A DNA stretch of 64,000 bases from NCBI GenBank assembly GCA_018222585.1, contig JAAFAB010000002.1:744001-808000 (forward strand), written 5' to 3'. The position numbers and the translations under genes were made by a program. Shown in pieces: positions 9,200-17,589 of the stretch. Position 1 is the first letter of the stretch. Each line of letters begins with the position of its first letter. The notes under the pieces were generated by a model, which saw only the letters and a list, made by a program, of their open reading frames with translations, was not told where the DNA came from and searched no databases. The DNA is from Paracoccaceae bacterium (GTDB lineage: Bacteria; Pseudomonadota; Alphaproteobacteria; Rhodobacterales; Rhodobacteraceae).

Positions 9200-10011
9200 T
9201 CAGTCGTCGATGCGCACCCCGGCATAGGCGATGGCCTGCTGGTAGACCGTGGCCGCGTTCCATTCGTTCAGCACGCCGAAGTTATGCGTGCCCTCGCCGT
9301 AGGGCTGCCCGCGCCGCCAGCCCTTCGCCGCCAGGTAATTGGCGGTCGAGGCCATGGCATCGGCCGCGTCGTAGAGGTTGACCCGTCCGTCGCCGTTGCC
9401 GTCCCGTCCGTAGTGCAGCACGTTGCCCGCCAGGAACTGGGTGTGGCCGATCTCGCCATGGGCGGCGCCGATGGCCGCGGGATCCAGCCAGCCGCGATCG
9501 ACCAGCGTAAGCGCGGCAAGGAAGTGACCGGTGAAGAACGCCGAGCGCCGGCAATCGTAGGCCACCGTGGCGCCGGAGCTGAGCACAGGGTACTTGCCGA
9601 AGAACTGGCCGAAACCGCTCTCCATGCCGTGTATCGCCAGCAGCACCCCGGCGGGCACGCCGTGATCCGCTTCCAGCCGGTCGAAGAGGCCGCATCCCGG
9701 GCCCGCCGCTTGCGGCCCTGGGAGACGATGTAGTCGACGCCGCGGATGCGCTTGAAATCCTCGAAACTGTAGCGCACGCCGGTCTGGTTGCGATCGGCAC
9801 TGATGGTGCCATGGGAATACTGCACCCCCGCCAGGGCCTGCAGCCCGCGCGGCCCGATACCCTCGGCCCGGGCTTCCTCGGCGAAGGCGGCTTTCCAGGC
9901 GGCGAAGCCGGCGGAGGTATCGCCGCAGGGGGCGGCGCGGGCAGCAGAGGCAAGGATGGGGAAGAGAAGACAGGCGCCGGCGATCAGCGCGGTAAGGGGG
10001 CGAAAGAACAT
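9200..10011 (-). pseudogene. Lytic murein transglycosylase, interrupted by a frameshift
   Basis: Two minus-strand ORFs join to make one protein of about 270 aa. The N-terminal part (start ATG 10011) has a signal peptide and the MltB-type region 'GLQALAGVQYSHGTISADRN'. The C-terminal part contains 'LLAIHGMESGFGQFFG' with the catalytic Glu, plus 'GEIGHTQFLAGNVL' and 'VNLYDAADAMASTANYL'. These exported enzymes cut peptidoglycan glycan strands. The frames change near 9688-9691, where the coding strand reads GCGGCCTCTTC. Adding one C (GCGGCCCTCTTC) restores the expected 'AALFDRLEADHGVPAGV'. Either the gene is truly broken or the base is a sequencing error. Apart from this lesion, codon use and conservation look intact. 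A TTG at 10035 is an alternative start. Confidence 0.8.
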
Positions 10012-10164
10012 CCGGTATCCACTGGGCTGCAACAACTCCGATCAGGGTAGGGCCTTGGCGGCGCGCGCGGCAAGCCTGCTCTCACTTGATCGGTCCGGGC
10101 AAGCCGGGCCAAGATCGCGTGACGCCGCCCCGGGGGAGGGGCACGGCAACGCGAGGAGGATGCC

Positions 10165-10958
10165 ATGGAGACCATCGCCGCGGAGGCGCCCCGCCCGGGC
10201 GTGCCGGAGCTTAGGCCTGTCACCTGGGCGATGCTGGCACAGGCGCTGCGGCGCGGCTGGGCCGACCTGCTGAGGGCACCGCTCTGGGGGCTGTTCTTCG
10301 CCTCGGTCTACGTGCTGATCGGCTGGGGGCTGGCCTGGGTGACGCTGGCGACGGGCAAGAGCTACTGGCTGATCTTCGCCGCGCTCTCCTTCCCGCTGGC
10401 GGGGCCCTTCGCGGTGGTGGCCTCTACGAGGTGTCGCGGCGGCTGGAGCGAGGTCAACCGCTGGACCGGCGCGCGGTGCTGGGCGTGGTGCTGGGCCAGT
10501 CGCGCCGGCAACTGCCCTCGCTCTGCGCCATCATCATCTTCCTGCTGCTGTTCTGGTTCTTCCTGGGCCACATGATCTTTGCGCTTTTCCTAGGACTCTC
10601 GGTGATGACCCATGTTTCGAGCTCGTTGCAGGTCTTTCTCAGCCCCGAGGGCCTATCCATGCTGGCCTTCGGCTCTCTCGTCGGGGCGGGCTTCGCGCTG
10701 TTGCTCTACATGATCACGGTGATCTCGCTGCCGCTGCTGCTGGACCGCGAGGTGGATTTCGTCACCGCGATGATCACCAGTTTCGGCGTCGTGACCGCGA
10801 GTCCGGGGGCGATGCTGACCTGGGCGGTGATCGTCACGGGGCTGACCTTCCTGGCGCTGCTGCCGGGGTTCCTTGGTCTCTTCCTGGTGCTGCCCTGGCT
10901 GGGCCATGCGACATGGCATCTCTACGACCAGATCGCGGGCGAGGCGCCGCTGCGTTGA
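10165..10958 (+). pseudogene. DUF2189 integral membrane protein, interrupted by a frameshift
   Basis: The N-terminal frame (10165-10424) and the C-terminal frame (10425-10958) together give a membrane protein of about 264 aa with roughly six hydrophobic segments, matching DUF2189 proteins of Rhodobacterales. Recognisable pieces are 'ALRRGWADLLRAPLWGLFFASVY' and 'LPGFLGLFLVLPWLGHATWHLYD' near the C terminus. The function is unknown. The frame breaks at about 10420-10424 in GTGGCCTCTAC. One extra C (GTGGCCCTCTAC) restores 'VVALYEVSRRLERG'. This is the same local context as the lesion in the divergent neighbouring gene. The ATG at 10165 follows a GAGGAGGATGCC ribosome-binding site. Confidence 0.8.
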
Positions 10959-10964
10959 AGGGAC

Positions 10965-11200
10965 CGGGGCAGGGGGCTCCGCCCCCCGCGCGTGCCGCGC
11001 TCCCCCCGGAGTATTTTCAGCCTGGTGATGCACCACGAAGGCGCCTTGATTGGCCTACTTTCCTGTTGAGAGGGTGCACGCTCGCGGCGGAAAAGGAGGG
11101 AGCCTCTCTGGGCACCATCCGGTCTCATCACCAGGCTGAAAATACTCCGGGGGGAGGCCGCGCAGCGGGCGGGGGGCAGAGCCCCCCTCTCCCTTCGGCC
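10965..11200. repeat. Composite hairpin/palindrome repeat, copy C (best-preserved pair)
   Basis: Both outer units are intact and face each other. The left unit is AGGGGGCTCCGCCCCCC, variable hairpin, CCCCCCGGAGTATTTTCAGCCTGGTGATG. The right unit is its inverse, CATCACCAGGCTGAAAATACTCCGGGGGG, then a hairpin and GGGGGGCAGAGCCCCCC. The core contains GGCCTACTTTCCTG...GTGCACGC...GGCGGAAAAGGAGG. The whole 235-bp block could fold as one long palindrome. It separates the DUF2189 gene from the convergent tamB and may serve as a bidirectional terminator. Confidence 0.85.
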
Positions 11201-11210
11201 GGGTATGCGC

Positions 11211-14200
11211 TCAGTAGTCCTTCTCGAAGAACACCCCGATGCCGGTACCGCCGCCGCTGTCGACCGATCCCTTGGCGCGGATGTTGTCGGTCAGGTCGAG
11301 GTTGATCGACAGGTTGGTCTCGCCCTCGCCGGTGATCTCGGTTTCCGTGTAGAGGTTCTCGTTCAGGTACTTGCCTGCGGTGACCGAGGCCTGGCCGTCG
11401 GCATCCGTGGCCACGTCGAGATTGTCGAGCCCGGTCGAGGCGCGCAGCCTCTCCAGCACGCCACCGCCGCCCTGGCCGGTCAGCGTGGCCACCGCCGCCG
11501 CCAGCTGCGCCGCCTGGATGGCCGAGAGCTGCGACAGGGGCTTGTCGAAGAAGAGTTGCGACAGGATCTCGTCCTCGGGAAGTCCCGGGTTCGAGGTGAA
11601 GTCGATCTCGGGTGATGAGGCGGTGCCGTCGATGGCGATCGAGTAGACGTAGCTGCCCGCTTGCGAGGTGGCGACGAAGTGCAGCAGCGGCTCGAAGCTG
11701 CCGGCGAAGCGCAACTGCCCCTCGGAAAGTTCCAGCCGCTTGGTCAGGATCGCCAGCCGTCCGCGCACCAGGTCGAACTGGCCGACAGGACGCGGCGCGG
11801 CCGTGGTGCCGCCGATGTCCAGCGATCCGCGCAACTCCGCGTCCAGGCCGCGGCCCCGGATGAAGACCGAGCTGTCGGTCACCACCTGCACGTCAAGGCC
11901 GAGCCCACCGTCGGAGCCCCCGCTGCCCGTCACGGCACTGCTGCCGCTGTCCTCGCCGGTCAGCCCGGCGCGGGCGCGGGTGGTGCGACTGGCGGCGGGT
12001 TCGGCGATGTGGCGCATCTCGGGGATGGCCTCCTGGCCGCCGAAGCCGCCCGAGGGCACACGGATCTCGGTATCGGTCAGGCCGATGCGGCCCGCGATTT
12101 GCCCATTGCCGGTCAGTGGGCCGGTGATCTGCAGCGCGCCGTCCAGCACCGTCGTCGCCAGCCCCGCCTGGGTGAAGATCACCCGGTCCAGCGCCACGTC
12201 GAGACCGGCGCGGTAGGGCGCTTCCAGGGCCACGGGGCCCGAGACGCGCAGGGCGCCACCCTCGGAGGGGCGGGCCTGCAGGGTCAGCCGGGCGCTGCCG
12301 CCGGCCAGCTGCACGTTGCCGCTGATGCCGTCGATCACCTGGCCGAGGCTGGGCGCCACGAGGCGGCCGTTTTCCAGCGTCACCTGCCCCGAGAGTGCCG
12401 AGAGCGCCGGCTGGCCGGACAGCGAGAGGTCGAAGCGCGCCAGCCCGGCCGCCGAGCGCGGCGCGATGAAGGGATTGGCCAGCCCAAGCGGGGCCGAGCC
12501 GGTCAGAGAGATCGCCATGCCGCCGTCGGGCCGGGCGACCTCGCCGGTCAGGCGTGCGTCCGATCCGCCGGGTCCCGAGGCGGTGGCATCCACCGCAAGG
12601 GCGCCGTTCTGCCCCGGACTGACGCTGCCACTGACGGTCAGCGGCCCCGAGAAGCCATCGGCCAGCCGCGCCAGGTTGTCGAGCCTTGCCGAGAGGTCCA
12701 GCGTCACGTCGCTGCCCGCCACCTGGCCCGAGGCGCTGGCCTCGAGCGCGGTGGACTTAAACGCGGCGCTGTCGATCTGCAGCACGCCGCCCTCGGTCAG
12801 GCGCAGCGCGGCGGTGACGGTGCTGTCCCCGGCAAAGAGCGCATCAAGCTGCGGATTGCCGATGCCGATGGACTGGCCCCGGGCCTCGGCCTCGATCACG
12901 TAGGCGGGGCCGTCGCCGGTCACCGTGGCGGCAAGCGAGAGCGGCCCGGCGGAGGCGCCGAAGGGCTTGCCGCTGTCGGGCAGGCGGGCGTCGATCTGCA
13001 GCGCGGTCTGTGCGCCCACGTCACCGCTGGCGCGGGCGGTGAGGCCCGGCGCGTTGAGATCGAGGCGCGACAGGGTCACCACCTCGCCCTGCAGCCCCGC
13101 GTCGAGGCTGAGCGAGGTCCGTCCGTCGAGCAGCGCATCCAGGGCGGCGATGCCGGTGCGCAGGTCCTCGCCGCCGCCCGACAGGCTGGCGCTCAGCGCA
13201 TCGGGCTGGCCCGAGACACGACCCGTCAGTTCGAGCGGCCCGCCGGTGGCACCGGTGAAGGTGCCCGAGTTCGCCAGCCAGGCGCTGAGGTCCAGCGCCA
13301 TGTCGCTGTCTTCGCCGGGCAGGGGGCCCTGCACCGACAGACGCAGCGCCTCGTTGGCCAGCACGGCGCGGTCGATGCGCGGCGCGCCCTCCCTGGGCAG
13401 GGTCGCCTGGGCGTTCAGCGACAGGCCGGTGGCCAGCAGGTCGTCCAGGGCCTCGATGCCGAGGGACAGGCGTTCGCCGCCGCCTTCGGCGGTGAGGGTC
13501 ATCTCGGTCGGGGTCTGGGTGATCTCGCCCGCCAGGGTGAAGGGCGCCGGATCGCCCTGGGCGCCGGTCAGCAGGTTGGCATCCGCAAGGGCCAGCTCGT
13601 AGCCGATGCTGCCATCCTCGGATCCAAGGCGGCCCGAGCCGGTCAGGCGCATTTCCTCGGTGCCGAGCGCGAGGGTGGTCAGGGTGATGCCGGTCTCGTC
13701 GCGGGTCACGTCCAGGTCCAGCTCGGCGGGCGAGGCCAGCAGGGCGTCGGCCTGGGCGATACCGGTCGAGAGGTTCTCGCCCCGGCCCGAGGCGGTGATC
13801 CGGCCGGTGCCGGCGGGCAGCTGCATCCGGGCCGCCACGTCCAGCGCGGCGGAGCCGGCCAGGTCTAGGCCGGTCAGCGGCGCGAAGGCGGTCAGGTCGG
13901 CGACCTCGGTGCGGGCCTCCAGCGCAAAGCCCGCCTGGTCGCCGGTGCCTTCGTAGCTGGCCGCACCTGACAGCGTCAGGGCAGGGCCTGCAAGTTGCAG
14001 GTTCTCGATGGCGACGGGGCCGTTGCCGAAGGTCATGTCGGCCGAGCCGGTCAGGGTCTGGCCAAGCGCCCGGGCCACCGCCGGATCCTCGGCGGAGAGG
14101 CCACGGGCGGTCAGCCCGAGGGTCAGCTGGCTGGCGCGGGACTTGCGCAGCGGGCCGCTGATGTCCAGCGCCAGCTCCTCTGAGGAGAAGCCGGGCATGG

Positions 14201-15365
14201 CGGCCGAAAGCGCCTCGATCCGGGCGGTCATCTCGGCGTCGCGCTCGCGGTCGAAGCTGGCGTCGATCCGGCCCGAGGCCAGCGAGATCCCCTCGCCCAT
14301 GGGCAGGGTCAGGCGCTCGGATCCATCCGGCGCGGCCATCAGGCCGGAGAGGTCGAAGGACTGCGGCGCGCCATCCTCGTCCAACGCGACACGGCCCTCC
14401 AGGTTCACCGAGGCCGAGCGCAGGCGGAACAGCTGCACGTCCAGCGCGCCGTCGGCTCCGGCGGTACCGGTGGCCGTGATGCCGATGTCGGTGCCCAGGA
14501 AGTCGCGGTAATCTGGGGCCATCAGGGCTGTCAGGTCGCCGCCGAGGTCGGCGGTGAACTCACGCCCGCCGTCCTCGCGCCCGCGCAGGGTGACATCACC
14601 GCTCAGGCGTTCCTCGCCGTCAGTGGCCAGCAGAAGGCTGGCGTCGTAGGCGTCCAGCGGTCCGGTGCCGCGCGCGGTCAGCTCGACCGCCGGCGCGCCG
14701 GGCAGGTCCAGCAGGTTGGCGACCAGCCCGCCCTGGGGCTCGGAGGCCGAGATATCGACCGAGAGGCTCTCGCCCTCGGGGTCGTAGGCGGCGAGGATCG
14801 AGATATGGCCCTCGCGATCCAGCCGGTCGATGTCGAGGTTGGTGTCCAGCCCGCCGTCGGCCAGGCTGGCGCGCCCCTCGAGCGACAGGGTCGCGGCTTC
14901 GCCGACCACCGCCGCGCCCATCTCGAAGCGGCCGATGCGCAATTCGCCGATCTCGACCGCCACCGGCAGGTCGGGGATCGAGAAGCCCGATGCCTCGGGC
15001 GAGGGCGGCTTTGGGTCGCTTTCCGGCAGGCGTTCCAGCGTGATGCTTTCCGCCGACAGGGTCGTCACGTCGAGCCGCCCGCGCAGCAGGGCCGAGCGGT
15101 TCCAGTCCAGTTCGGCATTGCGCAGGTCCAGCCAGATGCCGTTCTCGTCTGCGATGGTCAGCCGTTCCATCCGGGCGGACGAGGACAGCGCGCCCTCGAA
15201 GCCGGTGATATCGACCTCCATGCCGTCCGAGGACAGGGCATTTTGCAGGGTGCGGGTCAGGAAGCCCTCGCCGTCGTCATCGGCAGAGGGGGATTGCTGG
15301 GCCGCGGCGGGGGTCAGGGCCAGCAGGCCGCAGGCGGCGAGGGGAAGGAGGCGGGGGATGTGCAT
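11211..15365 (-). CDS. tamB: Translocation and assembly module subunit TamB
   Basis: TamB is an inner-membrane-anchored periplasmic protein of the AsmA-like family. It works with TamA in the outer membrane and is implicated in autotransporter assembly and phospholipid transfer. The 1384-aa product begins with a hydrophobic signal or anchor ('LLPLAACGLLALTPAAAQ'). It continues as a long run of beta-rich repeats ('LTGSGRLGS', 'LSGDVTLRGRED') typical of TamB, and ends with the conserved DUF490 C-terminal domain ('NPGLPEDEILSQLFFDKPLSQLSAIQAAQLA', 'ITGEGETNLSINLDLTDNIRAKG'). The start ATG at 15365 overlaps the tamA stop by one base (TGATG), so translation is coupled and the start is well supported. 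Confidence 0.95.
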   Translation of the reverse strand: MHIPRLLPLAACGLLALTPAAAQQSPSADDDGEGFLTRTLQNALSSDGMEVDITGFEGALSSSARMERLTIADENGIWLDLRNAELDWNRSALLRGRLDVTTLSAESITLERLPESDPKPPSPEASGFSIPDLPVAVEIGELRIGRFEMGAAVVGEAATLSLEGRASLADGGLDTNLDIDRLDREGHISILAAYDPEGESLSVDISASEPQGGLVANLLDLPGAPAVELTARGTGPLDAYDASLLLATDGEERLSGDVTLRGREDGGREFTADLGGDLTALMAPDYRDFLGTDIGITATGTAGADGALDVQLFRLRSASVNLEGRVALDEDGAPQSFDLSGLMAAPDGSERLTLPMGEGISLASGRIDASFDRERDAEMTARIEALSAAMPGFSSEELALDISGPLRKSRASQLTLGLTARGLSAEDPAVARALGQTLTGSADMTFGNGPVAIENLQLAGPALTLSGAASYEGTGDQAGFALEARTEVADLTAFAPLTGLDLAGSAALDVAARMQLPAGTGRITASGRGENLSTGIAQADALLASPAELDLDVTRDETGITLTTLALGTEEMRLTGSGRLGSEDGSIGYELALADANLLTGAQGDPAPFTLAGEITQTPTEMTLTAEGGGERLSLGIEALDDLLATGLSLNAQATLPREGAPRIDRAVLANEALRLSVQGPLPGEDSDMALDLSAWLANSGTFTGATGGPLELTGRVSGQPDALSASLSGGGEDLRTGIAALDALLDGRTSLSLDAGLQGEVVTLSRLDLNAPGLTARASGDVGAQTALQIDARLPDSGKPFGASAGPLSLAATVTGDGPAYVIEAEARGQSIGIGNPQLDALFAGDSTVTAALRLTEGGVLQIDSAAFKSTALEASASGQVAGSDVTLDLSARLDNLARLADGFSGPLTVSGSVSPGQNGALAVDATASGPGGSDARLTGEVARPDGGMAISLTGSAPLGLANPFIAPRSAAGLARFDLSLSGQPALSALSGQVTLENGRLVAPSLGQVIDGISGNVQLAGGSARLTLQARPSEGGALRVSGPVALEAPYRAGLDVALDRVIFTQAGLATTVLDGALQITGPLTGNGQIAGRIGLTDTEIRVPSGGFGGQEAIPEMRHIAEPAASRTTRARAGLTGEDSGSSAVTGSGGSDGGLGLDVQVVTDSSVFIRGRGLDAELRGSLDIGGTTAAPRPVGQFDLVRGRLAILTKRLELSEGQLRFAGSFEPLLHFVATSQAGSYVYSIAIDGTASSPEIDFTSNPGLPEDEILSQLFFDKPLSQLSAIQAAQLAAAVATLTGQGGGGVLERLRASTGLDNLDVATDADGQASVTAGKYLNENLYTETEITGEGETNLSINLDLTDNIRAKGSVDSGGGTGIGVFFEKDY

Positions 15366-17194
15366 CAGAAGCTCTGTCCAATTCCGACGTAGACCGAGAC
15401 GCTGTCGGTGCTGCCCGTGACCGGCACGGCGATATCCGCGCGGATCGGGCCGATGGAGGTGTAGTAGCGTACGCCGACCCCGGCGCCGCCCTGCCATTCG
15501 CCGCCGGCGAAATCGGGATCGGCGGAGACATAGCCGTAGTCGACGAAGGCCGCCGCGCCCCAGTTGTCGCCGATGCGGGCGCGCAGCTCGGTCGAGATGG
15601 CGGCGAACCCCTGGCCGCCGGTCGCGGTGGCGCCGGAACCGACGCCAAGCGACTGGTAGCCCTGGCCGCGCACGGTGTCGCCGCCGCCGGACCAGAACAG
15701 CCAGTCAGCCGGGGTCTGGGCGATCGAGGGCCCGGCGAGCACGCCAAGCTGCAGACGTCCGGCCAGCACGAAGCGGTCATCGGCGAAACCGCGATAGCCA
15801 CGCAGGTCAGCGGTGGCGCGCACCCCGCTTTCGGTGCCCGAGAGGCCGAGGAAGGGCATCACCGAGACCTCGGCATAGGCGCCGTCCGTGGGGTTGGTGC
15901 CATTGTCGCGATTGTCCCAGGTCAGTCCCGAATTCAGGGTCAGGTGGGTGAAATCGCGGGTGCCCGCGGCGTCCTCGGTGCGGCTGACCCGCAGCCCCAG
16001 ATCCAGGTCGCCCGAAAGCGTCTCGGTGATGTAGCGGTCGACGCCGACGTTCACCTCGGCGATGTCGGAGATGTAGTTGGGTTCGTCCTCGCGGGCCAGG
16101 TTCAGGCCGAAGACCAGGCTGTTGTCGGGATCGCGGAAGGCCGGGTAGGTGTAGCTGGTCGACAGGGCGTAGTCGATGCCGCCGGTGCCGCCGCCGAGGC
16201 CGGCGATCTCGGCGTCGAAACGCAGCCGCTCGGCGCCGCCGCGCAGGTTGCGGTGCATCCAGTAGCCGGTCAGCGTCAGCCCGTCGGTGGTGGAATATTC
16301 CGCCCCTGCGCCAAGGCGGCGGGGCTTGGCATCCTGGACCTCGATCTGGGTCGGCAGGGTGTCGTTTGGGCCGATTTCCTCCGCCTCGCTGACCACCGCC
16401 GAGGCGAAGGCCCCGGCCTGGCGCAACCGGGTCTCGGCGCGGTCGATCTCGGAGGGGGCATAGACCTCGCCCTCGGGGATGCCGGCGATCTGGCGGATCC
16501 GCTCGGGGCGGACGGCGCTTTGGCGCGAGCTTTCCGACAGCGAGACGGTGCCGAATGTCAGCCGCGGGCCGGGGGTGATGGCGAAGGCCGCATCGACGCG
16601 CTGTTCGGCGTGGTTGGCGGTGATCTGCTGGCCCGAGACGCGGGCCTTGGCATGGCCACGCTCGGCCCAGGCGGTGCGGCCCGCCTCGGCGGCCTGGCGC
16701 ATCACCACGGTGCCCGCCGGGGCGCCGGTGGCGAAGCCCTCGGTCGGGGCGACGCCCTCGGGCAGGGGCGCGACGCGGGCCTCGCCGAAGGTGAAGCGGG
16801 GGCCGGGGGTGACCTCGATGTCGATGCGGTTGACCCGGGCGTTGCGGTCCAGCGCCGAAACCGCGCTGGCCTCGCGCCCGTCGATGCGGATCGAGATCGC
16901 GCCACTGAAGTATCCATCCTCGTAGAGTGCGGCCAGCAGGCGGCGGTAATCGGCCTGGGCGGCGGCGATCAGTTCCTGCGCGTCACTGGTGCCCTCGGCC
17001 TCGGCCGAGACCGACAGGGATGCGGCGCGCAGCGAGTCCTCGAGGTCGTCGCCACCGGCGTTCAGCGAGACCTCGGCGGCGGCGAGGCCGAGCGGCCAGG
17101 CCGGCGCCAGCAGCGGCAGGCAGAGCGCGGCGCAGAGAAGGCTGCGGCCGACGTGGGGGGCGGGACGACGGGCGTCGGATCGCGGGGCGGTCAT
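15365..17194 (-). CDS. tamA: Outer-membrane assembly factor TamA (Omp85 family)
   Basis: The 609-aa exported protein has POTRA-like domains (about 50-270) followed by a beta-barrel typical of the bacterial surface antigen D15/BamA/TamA family. The barrel contains 'GLTWDNRDNGTNPTDG', the conserved 'RGQGYQSLGVG' and a final strand 'VSVYVGIGQSF' ending in Phe, as required for outer-membrane insertion. I chose ATG 17194 because it gives a clear signal peptide ('CAALCLPLLAPAWPLGLAAAE'), whereas the longer track ORF runs through low-complexity non-coding sequence. It forms the classic tamA-tamB pair with the next gene. Confidence 0.95.
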   Translation of the reverse strand: MTAPRSDARRPAPHVGRSLLCAALCLPLLAPAWPLGLAAAEVSLNAGGDDLEDSLRAASLSVSAEAEGTSDAQELIAAAQADYRRLLAALYEDGYFSGAISIRIDGREASAVSALDRNARVNRIDIEVTPGPRFTFGEARVAPLPEGVAPTEGFATGAPAGTVVMRQAAEAGRTAWAERGHAKARVSGQQITANHAEQRVDAAFAITPGPRLTFGTVSLSESSRQSAVRPERIRQIAGIPEGEVYAPSEIDRAETRLRQAGAFASAVVSEAEEIGPNDTLPTQIEVQDAKPRRLGAGAEYSTTDGLTLTGYWMHRNLRGGAERLRFDAEIAGLGGGTGGIDYALSTSYTYPAFRDPDNSLVFGLNLAREDEPNYISDIAEVNVGVDRYITETLSGDLDLGLRVSRTEDAAGTRDFTHLTLNSGLTWDNRDNGTNPTDGAYAEVSVMPFLGLSGTESGVRATADLRGYRGFADDRFVLAGRLQLGVLAGPSIAQTPADWLFWSGGGDTVRGQGYQSLGVGSGATATGGQGFAAISTELRARIGDNWGAAAFVDYGYVSADPDFAGGEWQGGAGVGVRYYTSIGPIRADIAVPVTGSTDSVSVYVGIGQSF

Positions 17195-17589
17195 GGGGCG
17201 CGCGGGGCCTCTCGTTTCGGCCGGGCGAGCCCGGCGGCAGCGGTCTTTCCTCGGGGCCGGGCGCGGTGTGCAGATCCGCGCGCGCGGCCTCCGCGTCAAG
17301 CTAGTGCGACGGGGGCGGATTGACCAGCGCGGCGCGGGCCGGGACGACGGGAAAGCGAAATGCCGCAGGCCGGGATCGGCTTGGCTGCACTCCATGCCGA
17401 CCGCCGTGGCCCGGCGTCCCGGAGAATGGGGGCGGCCATGGCGCGCGGACGCGGAGAGGGCAGGAAAAGCTGCGCCATGGGGGTATTCCAGACGTGACAA
17501 GTGCTGTCAGGTCGGAAAAAGTTCTGCCCGGGTCGGCTGGTTTTCGCTTACCCTTTTCGCGACTCGCTGCAATTTGTCCGGTGCCCCTT
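17195..17589. other. Divergent intergenic region tamA / cytochrome gene
   Basis: This 395-nt region lies between genes transcribed away from each other, so it must hold both promoters. ORFs crossing it have atypical codon use and I do not call them. GTGACAAGTGCTGTCAGG near 17495 and the more AT-rich stretch after it are the likeliest area for the rightward promoter, but I cannot assign boxes with confidence. Confidence 0.4.
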
